DNA from: Toxoplasma gondii ME49
Taxonomy: Eukaryota > Apicomplexa > Conoidasida > Eucoccidiorida > Sarcocystidae
Length of the DNA: 64,000 bases
Reading direction: 5' to 3'
NCBI RefSeq assembly: GCF_000006565.2
Contig: NC_031475.1
Coordinates: 3,796,522 to 3,860,521 of the forward strand
In this document: piece after piece, positions 47,375-59,900 of the stretch
How the letters are laid out: each line of letters begins with the position of its first letter
Numbering within the stretch: the stretch's first letter is position 1
Notes under the pieces: generated by a model
What the model was told of the DNA's origin: nothing
The model's database searches: none
What the model saw: only the letters and a program-made list of their open reading frames with translations
Made by a program: the position numbers and the translations under genes

Positions 47375-49834
47375 ACATTGATCACGACAAGGGGAATTCT
47401 GTGTTACGGGCATCACCCGTCATGACAGAGGAAAAGAGTCCGCAGGCCATACCCGGCAAGTTGTGGTAGAAAGACGTAGCTTTACAAGCATACCGTGAAG
47501 CAGGAGAGAGAGACGTAGTATATGACAGATCAGCGACCACAACATGAACGCCCATGTTCATATCAGCGAACGGGTGTTTGGGCATGTGTTTCCTTAATGG
47601 TGCTTCTACTCCAAACTGGCATTGGCGGACAGTCTGACTGGAGTGTAGGGAATTTTGCGTTGCCGGAGGACCGGCAGGTGTGTTCCTCTCGAGGAAGCAT
47701 GGTACAGAATTCGTTTTATTGTTTCAGAACACATCGAGCCTAGCTACACTGCGCCGTTGAGAGAAACAGGCACTGCTGAGAAGCAGACGCTAATGGTGAA
47801 GAATTGCTTCCTCGTGATCAAAAGCGCGTGGCAGGCGGCGGTGTTGACGGAGTCTACGTGAAGCACCGCGGCCCTCCAGAGTTAGACGGTGTGTGTGTCT
47901 TTCTGCTTAAACAAAAGCAGACTAGTCTCTTGGCCTCTGTTGCGGAACGGACGGCTGCAGCATCTGATGCTTGTGCGCTTCCTTCGAGGTTTACGAAAGT
48001 GTTCCGGCCTACTCGGCGAACGGCGGCAAGGGTCGGAAAAATCATTTTTTTGAAGAGTTAACCCCTTGTGCCTGACAGGTCATTCTGGAATTCGAGTGTG
48101 CACTACGCCCGTAGTGAAAGTGTTCGACCAAACTCTCTATGGACTGCTGAAGTTAGTATTTGGACGGGTGCGATAGCTCAGCTTTGCACAGTCTTCAACA
48201 TTCATCTCAAATAAGCGAAGCCAGTAGCAATGCAGATAACGCCAACCTGTCCGTGAGGAAATTAAACAGATGGGGACCGGCTTTTACGTCCAAGAAAGGG
48301 CTTTGGCGTCTAAAAGGCAAGTCCATTTTTCACATTATGTGACGAATGCTTGTCGACACGTAGAAGCGCGCTCGGTTGTTATATACAGATCGAGTGTATT
48401 AATTTCCTTACAAGCATCTTTTGGTTCAACGCAACTATGACACCCTGATAGATGAGAATCTAAACCATATGTCCAACTCGAAGCATATACTCATCAGAAA
48501 AACGTTATAAATAATCGTGTCTCAGAGATTAATACTTCCAGTCTGTTATACGAGTGCCCGTCGGTGATGCGTCTGAGGGAAGAATCTCTTTCGAAAGAAA
48601 GTATGCGCCCCGGCTGAGCGGTACAAGGAATCTTCAAATGTCGTTTTGCAATACTGCACATAGACCGAATGCCCCACGTTAAATGCCGACAAAAGGCTGC
48701 GTCATGTCGCCTATCACGGAGCACTCTACAGCGTTGCGCCACACGACTTGCTCCCTTGTGTGTTGCTTTCAGTGCCGCCGCTCGTTATTCCAAGCAATTG
48801 GGGTCGAGAGTCAAAGCCGCCAGCTTCGTATGACGTAGTTGAGTCGTTAACATCACTTCAAGGCGCTAGTGCCTAATTTATGCTTTAGAAGTTAGGGTTT
48901 CAGTGATTATCTCGGTCCATATACGGACTTCAGATGCAGCTTATTCTCCCCGTATTGTAAAAACGCAACTGTTTTTTTCACAGGCAGCACCACAACATGT
49001 TGACTTTGTCTGACACAGAAAAAAGTGAACGCACACGTCGAGCGCTGGCTCAACTCCTCTTCAGGAATAGAAGTCGACCATGAAGAGTGTAGGAAAATAA
49101 TGCGATCTCTGTCAAGCTGAGGGCCACGTCTCTGTTCGTCCTATTTCCACTCTTTTTTTCGCGAGCCACAGTGCACATAAATATTCACAATTCAGCGGAA
49201 AGCGAGCATCCCGCTTCATCCCCAAGTACCCCTTGCCCGTGCTGCTTTTGAAAGCGCAATCTACTGTTTTGCGCCGGCGGAAAATCAGCTGTATGGACCC
49301 ATGTGTAATCAGATGTCTGATTCCTGCAGGGTTCCCTAATTTCCGCCCACCGGGGAATGTCTCATGATCGTGTGCAGTCACTGTTCCTGTTTTGCCTCGT
49401 CGTTCATAATCTTGGCCATCCAAATTCTCTCCTTGAACATAGTGAAACCTTCTTCTGAATCCCTACCTTTATCATCGTCTCAGTTCTCTGCCTAGAGCTC
49501 TCCCGCAGGGAACCCAAAACCTCTTCTCTTGGTCCCACCTTGCCTCTGCCTCGTGTAATAGCACAGTTGCCCGCTGTCCATTCTGAGTATCCGGAAACGT
49601 TGGCACCTCCTCCATTCCCTTCGCTTTTTCAAATGCAAGCCCGTATGCATCTATATTTTACGCCATCGTAGAGAGAGACACAAAAAAACTTCTCTGTTGT
49701 CACCTCACGCCCACAGCCTCCCAAACTCTCGCTAATGTACATCGATTGAGCGGCGGCGTGCTTGCATGTAACCCCTTCCAAGCAAGGACTGTTTCTCAGT
49801 GAAAAACGTCATCGCTTGATCGAAATCAAGTGTC
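47375..49834. other. Spacer between converging SET and unknown-protein genes
   Basis: These 2.5 kb lie between the stop at 47374 (+) and the stop at 49835 (-). No conserved motif is visible on either strand, and the ORFs are short. A pyrimidine-rich stretch runs from about 49430 to 49640. The spacer probably holds both 3' UTRs. Confidence 0.55.
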
Positions 49835-52800
49835 TCACAGGGCTGCACAGTCTGGGTGGATGGAGGCCGCCACGACATCCGCCATGCTCGGGATGTGGGC
49901 CTCAAAATCACAAGAGTCGCCGTCGCCCTCTGTATCTCTATAACCGGAGGACACGAATCGGGAATCGTTTTCTTCTCCGCTCCAACTGAGATGTTCTCGA
50001 TCTACGACAGGTGTTTGGCACCCAGCAATACACCCCGCTGCCCCTCTGTCCCCCCTCTCCTTTGTCTTGAACGCGCAAGCCGTCTCATCGGCATCGTCCC
50101 CCGGGTTCTTAAGAGAGGTCCCCGTGCCTCTACCGGATTCTTTGCAAGCAGATGATTCACAGGAGGCCACGGCAAGTGCGAGAGGTAACTGTGGGATCAT
50201 TGGCGCCGCAACAACTCTTCGCTGGGTGTCTGTTTCTTCTCGATTCTCACACCACATCCATGTTGTGGTCCGTCGTCTGGTGGCCTCGTCCCATGTCGGC
50301 TGTCCCCCTTGCTCGCGTTCATAAGTCTCCCCTCCGTCTATGTTTCTCACGATCCCTTCTGCATGCTCGGCCTCTGTCTGCACACGTCGCTCTCCCTCCT
50401 CTTGAGCACCTCCGTCAGGCTCCTCCCCAGCCATCCACCGGCGAAACTGATCGCGATGTCGTCCCCAGAGTACAGCCGAGCCCACGGCGCTTGTGGCCAT
50501 CGCCAACATGATGCCGCCCATAATGACGTGCCCCGAGGCGAGCGTCGCAATGCCTATGCCGACTTTGACACTCGCCCATATGCCTGAGACTTCAGGTCCA
50601 CCGACCTCTGCCATGTCTGCAAGTTCTCGCCTCACGGCCTGCAAATCACGGGTCCTTACCGCCTGCCTAACGCCCCGAAAGTGCCGGCGCATACGGGAAC
50701 TTTTGTCCCTCAGGGACGCCTTCAAGTGCTCGCGAAGCTCGGCAATTGAACTCCGAGGCAGTGGATTCGCATCCAGCGAAGCCCGCTCTTCCACCGTACT
50801 ACTACCGGCATTGCCATCGGCTGAAACGTCCTCTTCAGAGGCGCGGAACCCAAGGAGGCAGTTGGTGAAACCGGGAGAAGCAAGAGCAGCCTCAAGGACC
50901 GCATCCATCTGAGCCTCGTCCGCAAAAAAATCCCAATCATCATCATCGTCGCCGGCTTGAGCTATGGGTGAAATCGAGCCCTCGTAAGCACTCGAGGCCG
51001 TCTGCCGCGACAGGGAGGCGAGCGTCACCACTATAGGTGTCGGCACCGGACTTACCATGTCCTGGGGAAGGAGCGACTGACGACACCTAGAGCCGGAATA
51101 CTCTCTGTCCTCGTCTGGCTGGACAATATCGTGACTAGACAGAGAGTCATTTCCTGTCTGATGGTGCAAGAGCTGTTCTCTCCTTGCAGGTTCTTCATCT
51201 TCTGCACTCGTCTCACGCATAGACAAGGTACACTCTCGTTCGCCTACCTCCCGCAAATCATGAGAGGGAAACTCTGAGACGCGTTCGCTTCTATCTTTGC
51301 AGAGCTTGTCAGCATCTGCACAGGTCGAGCAGGACCGTCCCTCGTCTGAGGACATCGCTCCAAACAGCCCGTCCCAGACTTGCCACCACGGTCGCATTCG
51401 AGATGTATCTCTGTTCCCAGCTTTGTCGCTGTGATCATCCCTCTCCATCACAGCATCCTGATGCGGATCTCTAGTCCCATGATATGACACGCCAGAGCCA
51501 AATGGGAGTTCCAATTGCCATGCATTTGTACTTCTTGATAACGTGCGTTGTCTTCCTCTACGTTCTAGAGGAAAACTGCTGTCTGCGTCCCGCAACATTA
51601 TCGAACCTTCATTCTCGGAGATTGCGTTGCTTCCGCCAACACTCGGCACGTCAGATCGAGGTAAAAACCATCCGGTGCTTCGCACCAACGTCCACCACCA
51701 ATTCGGCGGTGCTGGTTGCGTTATGGTTCTCGCTGAGTCTTCATCGGAGTCTCCTACCTCTCCGTGCGAGAGAGGTACTTCGCCATTCTCCCGTGTTGTT
51801 CCGTTCGTGTCTCCTCCAGTCTCCGAAGCGTCCCTGTCGTCGCCTCGCTTCTCATTCTTCGAGCTGAACACCGCATCCGCGGCAACACGGGCCACAGCTG
51901 CTTCCCAGACAGACGAACGGCCGGAAAGGCCTCTAGGTGTCTCGGTGCAGGAACCAGCACTATGACTCTCGCTGCTCGCTGCCCCTTCTGCAAAACTGGC
52001 AACAGCCTGCTCAACCAGCAGACGGTCGTCTTTGCATCGGAGCGATGCCAGCTCTGCGCGGTTCCTCACCTGTTCCCGACCGTCTAGTATTGGATCAGAA
52101 CGGCGACGGCAGTCGCCCATGAGTCCATGCCAGTGTGCCTCATCTTCAACTCCTCCGTTATTACAGGTCTGGAAAGCGGCAGAAAATGGCTGCGCCTCTG
52201 GCATACAGCTGAGTGACTTATCGTCTTCCGCTATAATCGGAGGACGACTGGTTTGACTGCTGCTTTCCATACAGGCTTCATTGCGAGAACGTACACGCTC
52301 CGCCCAGGTGAAGGTAGACAGAAGCCGCGAAAGGATTGGCGGCCTCTTTCGCGCCTCACCACGTCGCCTGGACACTCCCACCTCCGCTGTTTCAGCAGGC
52401 GCTGTTCCCCTGGGCCGTTGATCTTTTTCAACATCACCGGGACCACAACTATCCGTGTCAGAGGATCCGCGTGTCGCTGTCGGGCCACCAGCCGCGCAGA
52501 AACTACTTCGAACCCCCGCTCCCGCACCATTATTAAATGCGTCTGCAGCCCCTCTGTTGGACGTTCCTTCTGTTCTCGCTACCACGCGCCTCGTTCTGTC
52601 TGAATAATGCGCCTCCCTCGGCGTACCTAAATGAGGAAAACAAAGGGACGTGCCAGGTTCTGCGACGTGCGTATCTAACGGTGTCACAGCACCTCGAGAA
52701 GGGAAAAGATGCCCAAGGTACAAGGTAGCCTGAGGCACGTCATCTGAGGAAGAAACATCAGGCCGAGGAATCTCTTTCCGAACGTCAGGCACGCAGTCTG

Positions 52801-53563
52801 ATGAAGTGGAAGTTCGTGCAAGAAACATCAGAGGCGAAACGCCACAAGCACTCCGCACATCGCCCTCCCCTTCACTACCACTGCGGAACCCGCAAACAAA
52901 TTCTCCTGCAGAAGGGGATGTGGCGTTTATGGAGCCGCACAAGTGTGGCGAGAAAACACGCGCAAACGAGCAGGGCGACGAATCCACTAGAGGCGACAGA
53001 GGGTGATCTGTTGAGGGTGACGGGTCTGTGGATTCACCCTCCAAGTCCGCCCTGTGTTGCTTAACTCCACTATCCGCGACGCGGGGTGAACGTCCAGTCG
53101 TTTGCGAGTAATGCTCATCTGTATGCACATAGTTATCGACCCGCAGCGTTCCCTGGCCTGCTACTGGAACGTAAGGGGAAGTTATCGGGGAAGTGTTTTT
53201 GCCATCCTGTGTCTCGGTTGTCTGAATATCAGCGCCCGGTGATATTTTGCAGAGCCCGCCCACGTTGCCTCCCACAAATAGAGAGTGAGAATCGCATTCC
53301 TCCTCTCCTTCATGCCGAAAAACGACGTGCGCAATTTTTTGTGGACACGCACACACAGATAGGGATGATGAAGACGACAAACAGACGGAGGAAAAAATTG
53401 GGCGAGGAGAACATGGGGAAGATAACTCGGTTGTCGATTCACACAGACTGCCCCCGCGCATCCGGGAAAATGACACCGCCTCACTTGTCGAAGCAGAAGC
53501 GGTTTCTTCGGTGATTGTGCCGACCTTGCCGTGTCCCCTCGGACGCCGATAAGGGTGAATCAT
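49835..53563 (-). CDS. Uncharacterised 1,242-residue Ser/Glu/Arg-rich protein with a C-terminal hydrophobic Gly/Ala segment
   Basis: A single ORF begins with ATG at 53563 (MIHPYRRPRGHGKVG). Codons upstream in frame lack another ATG. I do not recognise the family. The first 890 residues are polar and low in complexity, with many Ser, Arg, Asp and Glu. Near residue 880 an acidic patch (DDDDDWDFFADEAQMDAVLE) leads into a helical part (ELREHLKASLRDKSSRMRR, then RDLQAVRRELADMAEV). Next comes a hydrophobic stretch at about 990-1030 (VSGIWASVKVGIGIATLASG, then HVIMGGIMLAMATSAVGSAV), ending at WGRHRDQFRRWM. Two closely spaced helices or one long membrane segment would fit. The tail after this is again polar. 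There is no N-terminal signal peptide. Introns inside the ORF cannot be excluded, but the frame is open throughout. Confidence 0.72.
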   Translation of the reverse strand: MIHPYRRPRGHGKVGTITEETASASTSEAVSFSRMRGGSLCESTTELSSPCSPRPIFSSVCLSSSSSLSVCACPQKIAHVVFRHEGEEECDSHSLFVGGNVGGLCKISPGADIQTTETQDGKNTSPITSPYVPVAGQGTLRVDNYVHTDEHYSQTTGRSPRVADSGVKQHRADLEGESTDPSPSTDHPLSPLVDSSPCSFARVFSPHLCGSINATSPSAGEFVCGFRSGSEGEGDVRSACGVSPLMFLARTSTSSDCVPDVRKEIPRPDVSSSDDVPQATLYLGHLFPSRGAVTPLDTHVAEPGTSLCFPHLGTPREAHYSDRTRRVVARTEGTSNRGAADAFNNGAGAGVRSSFCAAGGPTATRGSSDTDSCGPGDVEKDQRPRGTAPAETAEVGVSRRRGEARKRPPILSRLLSTFTWAERVRSRNEACMESSSQTSRPPIIAEDDKSLSCMPEAQPFSAAFQTCNNGGVEDEAHWHGLMGDCRRRSDPILDGREQVRNRAELASLRCKDDRLLVEQAVASFAEGAASSESHSAGSCTETPRGLSGRSSVWEAAVARVAADAVFSSKNEKRGDDRDASETGGDTNGTTRENGEVPLSHGEVGDSDEDSARTITQPAPPNWWWTLVRSTGWFLPRSDVPSVGGSNAISENEGSIMLRDADSSFPLERRGRQRTLSRSTNAWQLELPFGSGVSYHGTRDPHQDAVMERDDHSDKAGNRDTSRMRPWWQVWDGLFGAMSSDEGRSCSTCADADKLCKDRSERVSEFPSHDLREVGERECTLSMRETSAEDEEPARREQLLHHQTGNDSLSSHDIVQPDEDREYSGSRCRQSLLPQDMVSPVPTPIVVTLASLSRQTASSAYEGSISPIAQAGDDDDDWDFFADEAQMDAVLEAALASPGFTNCLLGFRASEEDVSADGNAGSSTVEERASLDANPLPRSSIAELREHLKASLRDKSSRMRRHFRGVRQAVRTRDLQAVRRELADMAEVGGPEVSGIWASVKVGIGIATLASGHVIMGGIMLAMATSAVGSAVLWGRHRDQFRRWMAGEEPDGGAQEEGERRVQTEAEHAEGIVRNIDGGETYEREQGGQPTWDEATRRRTTTWMWCENREETDTQRRVVAAPMIPQLPLALAVASCESSACKESGRGTGTSLKNPGDDADETACAFKTKERGDRGAAGCIAGCQTPVVDREHLSWSGEENDSRFVSSGYRDTEGDGDSCDFEAHIPSMADVVAASIHPDCAAL

Positions 53564-56500
53564 TTTGGTAGGCTTCCGCAAGGTAGCACGTGTCCGCCAG
53601 TGAAAAGCAGCGAGGCATCAGCATTGAAACGGCTTTCACACTGCACTAACAATGCCACGACTGCCGCAGGAAGAAAATGTTTGCTAATCTTCTTTAGGTA
53701 GTAGGATAGGCAGATTAAGCAAAGACATTATATTATGATTCGCCTGAGCTTGTCCACTGGTATATTGAGCAGGCGGACAAATTGTTCTATTTCGGCGCAT
53801 GAAACAGGAACAGAGAACCACTGTTCCTACGCAGAAGTTTTGCTTGTGAACACGCGTCATCCGGATCTTTGGATACCTGGGAGCCCCTGCTGATTGCCAA
53901 GGGCAGTCGTTCGCAGTGGGACGAATTCAATGTGTCGGCGCTCCATCGAATCCACAGAAGCGACAAATATAATGGCGCCGATGTCGAAAAAATCAAAATG
54001 ATCGACTAAGAAATGGGTGAAATCGTCGCCAGTACTTGGCTTCCAGCTGTACGTATGTGACAAAAGACGAGAGTCAAAGAGGGAGTTGAAAACCACATTC
54101 AGCGTCTCTACGACAAACGGGTCACGAAAAAGGTCAAAAAACGAGGCGCCCGGAGCGGCTGAGGCTGCTGGCAAACCGTCGAAGAAAGTGTGGGAGGTAT
54201 GAAACAGCACTACAGAGTGTGTCTTATTACGCAGTCGTATTCAGCGACGAGTGGGAAAGAGGAATTGCAGAAAAAACGAAGACTAAGTTTGTCACGCAGG
54301 TTCGAAAAAACATCCTTTACAGCCACGGATGTAGACAAAGCTGCGGGCGTGCTGCGGGCACCGTAGTTGTATGCAGTTTCTGTCTAGTGGGAATACGAAA
54401 AGTCGAGACGGTTCAAAACAACAGCAACATGCAAACGAAAAAGTAACAGCCACTGACGGGGAAGGAGGCCAAACGTCTCTGTTTGCCGCCACTTCAAAAG
54501 ATCACCCAGAGAAAGAGCACTTGCAAGTAGTTTGTGTCCAATGTAGGACTGGCAAACAGGAGGGTTTTCCGCGGAGAAATCGGATATAAAGAACTGCCTA
54601 AAGTGAAGACTTCTGTAGACTTCAAGACCATGAAAACGTCGGCTAGACGAGTGTATATTCCGTCAAGGCAACCTGTGCACGCTCTCCTGTGGCTCGTGCA
54701 TTGGGACCCCCTCGTTAGGGGGCCGTCTCTCAGCTAGTAAGGCTGGAAAACGACGAAGCCCGTTTACAGCGGCACCCAGGACCATGAACGCACCAAAACA
54801 CACAACGGGAAAACTAGGAAGAAATTTCAACCAATTGACCTGCACGGTCGGTGCTGCTGAATGAGCGTAGAGTTTGACTCGAGATTGAGGTTACGCAAGG
54901 TCACCACCCCAAACATAGTATAGCGCATTGCCTCTCCCGGTCGTCGTTGAGTTCGGTCCAAATTACGTACCTTGTGCGGAAACGCTCGCTGCAACTCTCA
55001 GAAATGAATTATTCGAGAAACATCCGCGTGAGAAGCACTGATATTAGAATCTAGGCCAGCGCAGCGACGAATCTGTATCAATTCAACCTCCCCCACGGAG
55101 CAGGACAGGCCTGCGAAGTTGCGGCACACGTAGTGTGTCTAGCGCTCAAGGACGCGCGCGATCATCATCGCGTCCGCGTCCGTCGCAGGCGGAAGAAGAC
55201 TCGAGCAAGTCGACAGACGCCCTCCTTACTAGTTATTCTAGGAAAAGAAGGGAAACAGAGAGAAAAAATAAACAAGAAGCCACGCATTCCTCAGTCTGCT
55301 TCGCCTCGCGCAGTAATTCGCTCACTGTCTGGAATAGAAAACCGGTGCGGAGCTGTGCCACATAAGCACGGGGCTCGCGACTCGTATGTTTTTAGTTCGA
55401 CAACAATGTCGACCGTTTGAAGGGTGCGGGCTGTATAACTGCGGAATACTTGAGAGCTGCTTCCGCAATATATGTAAACCATACAGCGACGCGAGCATTA
55501 AACGGTAGATGGGGGCTCGGGTGCTTCACAACGGGCGAATATATAATCCAGGAGTTGTCTGCCGTCTTTCCCTCTCACGAAATGTCAGCAGCGGAGGAAC
55601 ACCCATTTGAGGCGTCCGCGGATGAGCGTGGCTGCGCAACACCAATCTCTTCGGAAACAGCTGGTGACTTTTGACGCGCACGTTCCCAGAGTGAGCCGTA
55701 AGGGCGGCGGCAGAAGATGTGTTTGCTTCACATTTCAAAGAGAGGAAGGTGTGCTGCGGGAACGCTGCCGGCATCATCAAAAGCCACAGAGGTAATTCCG
55801 GCAAAAAAGCATTCATGCGGCCGGTAGATCCAGGAACGGGCAGAAACCATTCGAAATGCTCGCGTGTGGGTGACACTTTGTGCTGAAGGACATCTTTTGA
55901 TGTCCCTTCTGAAGGGTTCCTGCCAGCCTCTCTTCCGTGTTAGGACTGGTGCTTTTCGCGGTGACTTGCTATTTTAGGGGAATGCAGATTAAAGCGTGCC
56001 GCGAACCCTGTATAAAGTAAGGTGATTTCTTTGGTTTCCCTCGTTCGATGTCTCAGAGTCCCAGACGAGAATAAGCCTGTCCGTAGGCAGAAACATGCTC
56101 ATTAGCAGCCCATAGACACACGGCTTTAAATGTCATTACGTACATTTTTTTGGTTGAGTTATACCATCGACTCTACCAACGAGTATAAAAACATCTTTCG
56201 GCATACTTGTCTCCTCTAAATTCATGCACGGCTGCGTCCGTGTGCACGGGTGTGTCACTCCTGCAGACTGCGGACTACAGGGGCACCTGCGTCCGGGCGC
56301 AGAGCTAGGGCGACGGGAAGCAGAGTACGCACCGGGCTTGTAGTTCCCTTTATTGCAAACAGGAGGCGCAGATGCTGGGTTTCAGTCCTAACCTCGACAG
56401 CACGGGGATCGAAATCGGATCTGGCGCGGATGTTGGGTTTTGTACTCGTGCGCAGGGCCGACCACAACGAATGTCAACTCGCTTTTGCACCCGAGACAAG

Positions 56501-56960
56501 AAAAGTTGCCTCATGCCCGCCAGCTCACAATAACGACGGACGGGGTGCGGTCACGAACGCAACACCCCGACATCTGCTCTAGAACACGCTTCCTACTCCT
56601 TCCTCCAAGGCAGTTACTTGCGGCGGCAGTTCCCTCAGATCTTTTCCAGAAAAGCTTCCTTCGTCTGCGTTTCGTGTCCGAATTTCAACAAGCGCGTTAG
56701 CATCCGTTTTTTACGTTGTTTTTTCGGCGTCTCTTGCAACTGCGGCCGGCTGCGGAGAAACGGCGCAGAAACTGTCACCAGATCCTGCCTTATTTGCTCA
56801 GACGTCGGCTGCTTCCTTTGGTTTGTCGCGCTTTCTTCACGAGTGACCCTCGCGACCCTGCAGGAGATTCGTCGACGCCAGCAGACGTATGGGACCATTC
56901 GCCACTGTGCGGAGACACCCCGTGTAGACAGCAGTAAAGCTGCCGCAAGTGCTTTGCAAG
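53564..56960. promoter_or_regulatory. Divergent spacer upstream of the unknown protein and the homocysteine methyltransferase
   Basis: These 3.4 kb separate two start codons pointing apart, so both promoters lie here. Between 53860 and 54600 both strands carry medium ORFs that read smoothly: minus 53857-54210, and plus blocks such as SQWDEFNVSALHRIHRSDKY ending near 54009. None has an ATG with good context plus splice partners, and I recognise no family. The rest shows nothing. Confidence 0.4.
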
Positions 56961-59900
56961 ATGCCGCATGCTGGTTTCACAGATGACATTCTTCTCCTTG
57001 ACGGCGGCCTGGGCACTCATCTGCGTGCGTTAGGTGCGGAGTTCCATGGCGACCCACTATGGGCAAGCAAGGCAGTTTTGTCGGTACGAAACTCTTCGTG
57101 AAGCATGCGAGCGCTTTCCCGTCTCCCCTTACTCGTGTACATGTTCACTTTTTACAGCAACGCTCAGGATGCAGACAACGTGTAGTAGCCTGTGCGGTTG
57201 AATGCAGATGCACCTGTGGTCTTCCTTAAAAAGAAGAGACGAGGCAGCGTAGGTGTATGTACACTACTCGGCAGGTGCACTTGCATGACTAGGCGCGTGA
57301 GCTGCCGATCGCCCTTAAGAGCCACTTGAGTCAGGGTTGTGCATAAATAGGTGTGAAGACTTCCAATGTAGTGGTTCATGGCGTTTTGCATGGATCTCCG
57401 TGTATGTGACAAAGCGAGCATTCCTCTGCAATATGTCTGGTAAGAATAAGCGTGGACTAGAGAATGAAACAAGCAGTCGTCTCCGGAAGACGCACCTGTT
57501 CGTTTCGTGCTGACCGAATGCTCGTACCGTCTGGTGCCAGCCTCATCTTGTGGGCAGCGTGGTAAAACGATTTCTGCCGAACCCGAATTCCTCGCGTGTG
57601 GACAACTGAATGCAGGCCCCCGACCTCGTACGTCGCGCACATTTCGACTTCTTCGATGCTGGCGCAGATGTCGCCATAACGGCTACTTACCAGGTAAGAA
57701 GATCGATAAGGGAAAACGCGTCTGCCGGGTGTGAACTGGGGTCTCTTCTTCCGCATCAAGGGTGTTCGTTGGCTTGCACGACTACTGACGTGTCTTCGGT
57801 GTCCTTCGCGATGTTGCTCGCTTCGCATTGGCGCCGAGCTCCTGGATTGTTCGACGCTGGCCCAGCAACCGGCGCAGACGTTACAGGTTGTGTCGCCAAC
57901 GACTTGAGTCCTCAGTTTAAGATTTTCGCTCACAGCTGGTCCCGCTACAATGAGGGGCATACCGTTATATTCGATGATCTTTTGTGACAATGTTGGTGTA
58001 ACTCAAATTGTATGCAGACGCCATTTCAGTGCGTAGTGCCGAGGATACCGCATATGCCCCCTGTTATGCAGAAAAAAGCGAAATCATCCTGTTTTGTTGC
58101 TTCGCCCCCTCAGGCTTCTCTCACTGGATTTGCTCAGATAGGCCTCTCGCCGAGCACCGCGCACGATGCCGTCGCGCTCGCCATCAATCTCGCTGCTGAG
58201 GCTCGGCGGCTTGCCGAGGAAGGCGATGTGTCAGCAAGAAGTTTTGGCGAGGAGCGAGAGAATGAAGGCCCGGAGGTCGACGCTCTCAGAAATGCAGCCA
58301 CCAGCGATACGGACAGCGTGCAGCAAGGAAATGCCAGAGATGCCGACCGAAGATACCGACGGCGGAACGTGAGCGCATGGCTATGCATTTTCTTTATTAC
58401 ATAGGTGTTGCTATACTACGAGCACTATACATCTTCTGTGGTGGTCCTGCGTAATGTTCTGGATCGAACTCTCCCGAGATTCACGGCTTGAGGGGCTAAC
58501 ATCTGGAGGACGTGTTTACCAAAGGTTAACCTGCACGACGCGGAGATGGGGACAGGGAGGGCTGTCGAGGGACGAACAGAGGATTGCATGCTGTCTGGAC
58601 GGAAGCCTGTGAATCGTACCTCCTTGCCTCGCGCGCATTTGTAAAGTCACTACTGACATAGGAACAGAATCATTGTCAGAACAGCGCTGGGAGAGCGAAA
58701 AGGCCCAACACTGGTGTGGACGGAACTGTGTGTAGGTCCCCTCTTTTGGTCTTCTCCGGAATGCCGAAATGCGTGCAAAACTCGCGAACAGAAGTTGCCG
58801 TTTATGACGCTCGGTTGAAGAACTGTGTGCATTCGGCTGCAGGCGTCCTCTCTGTGCTTCTCTGTGTCTTGCAGCGCAAGATCCTTGTGAGCAATGGTTC
58901 CTATGGCGCGTCTCTTGGCGGGGGTGCTGAATACCGTGGCAACTACGGTGTCTCCGAGAAGACGTTCCACGACTACCATCGGTGGCGGTGAGTGTTGCTG
59001 CACGCCTTCTGCAATCGCTGATTTAAGCTGGCACCCTCCAATCCCCTTTTCTGACTTCCTCTGAGAATGATGTGCCGTACCCATGCATATCTCTGTGCAT
59101 GTTTACACTAATCACATTTGCATGCCTTTGCAGTTCCAGATATACATATATATCTTAATTTACCACGAGTTAAGACATGGCCTTTCAATTTGCTTGTTTG
59201 TATGCGGATACATGTAGGAAGGTGTACACGTGTAGGAATATCTGTAAATCTGTCGGTTCACTTTACAATACATGTATGCATGATTTTGTGTTTGTGTATG
59301 TAATTACTCGTCTGCCTTCTGTCGGAATTTCAGGTTGCAAGCAGCGCTCGAACAGGAGCACCTCGTGGACGGCGTGGTGTTTGAAACGCTGCCTGAGCAC
59401 GCTGAAGCAAAGGTGAGCGTGTCATTCACCGTGCACTGCTTCTTTTGCCTCCACTGTAACGGAGAATCTGCTTGGCGGATACGAGAGCGGAAGCTGCAAT
59501 TTCTTGCCGGGAGAGCGCAGCAGCAGAAATTCGGGAGGTGCTACGTTCGTGTATGTGCTCCGTCTGCACGGTCAAGTACTAAGGCAGCTGCCATTTCGCA
59601 CAATAGACGTAGCGTGTGTGTCTTGGCGTTACGGAAGACCATTCGAGAGCGTGTTTTGTTGTTGCAGAGTGCGTTTGAAGTCCTGGTGTCCCGAATAGAC
59701 AGCATGGCGTTTCTGCATGAGAGACTCCTTCATCTCGAGGGTGTTTTACTGATGGTCAGCAGGTGACTCTAAGCTGAGTTCACTGGAAGAGGTGCACGCA
59801 AGTAATGTCTTTGTCTGGGAATGTATTACTAAAAGCGATTTGAGCCCCGGGCTGCTTTAGCGAGCTGGTTTCTGGAAGCAGCCGTCATGATACCGTAAAA

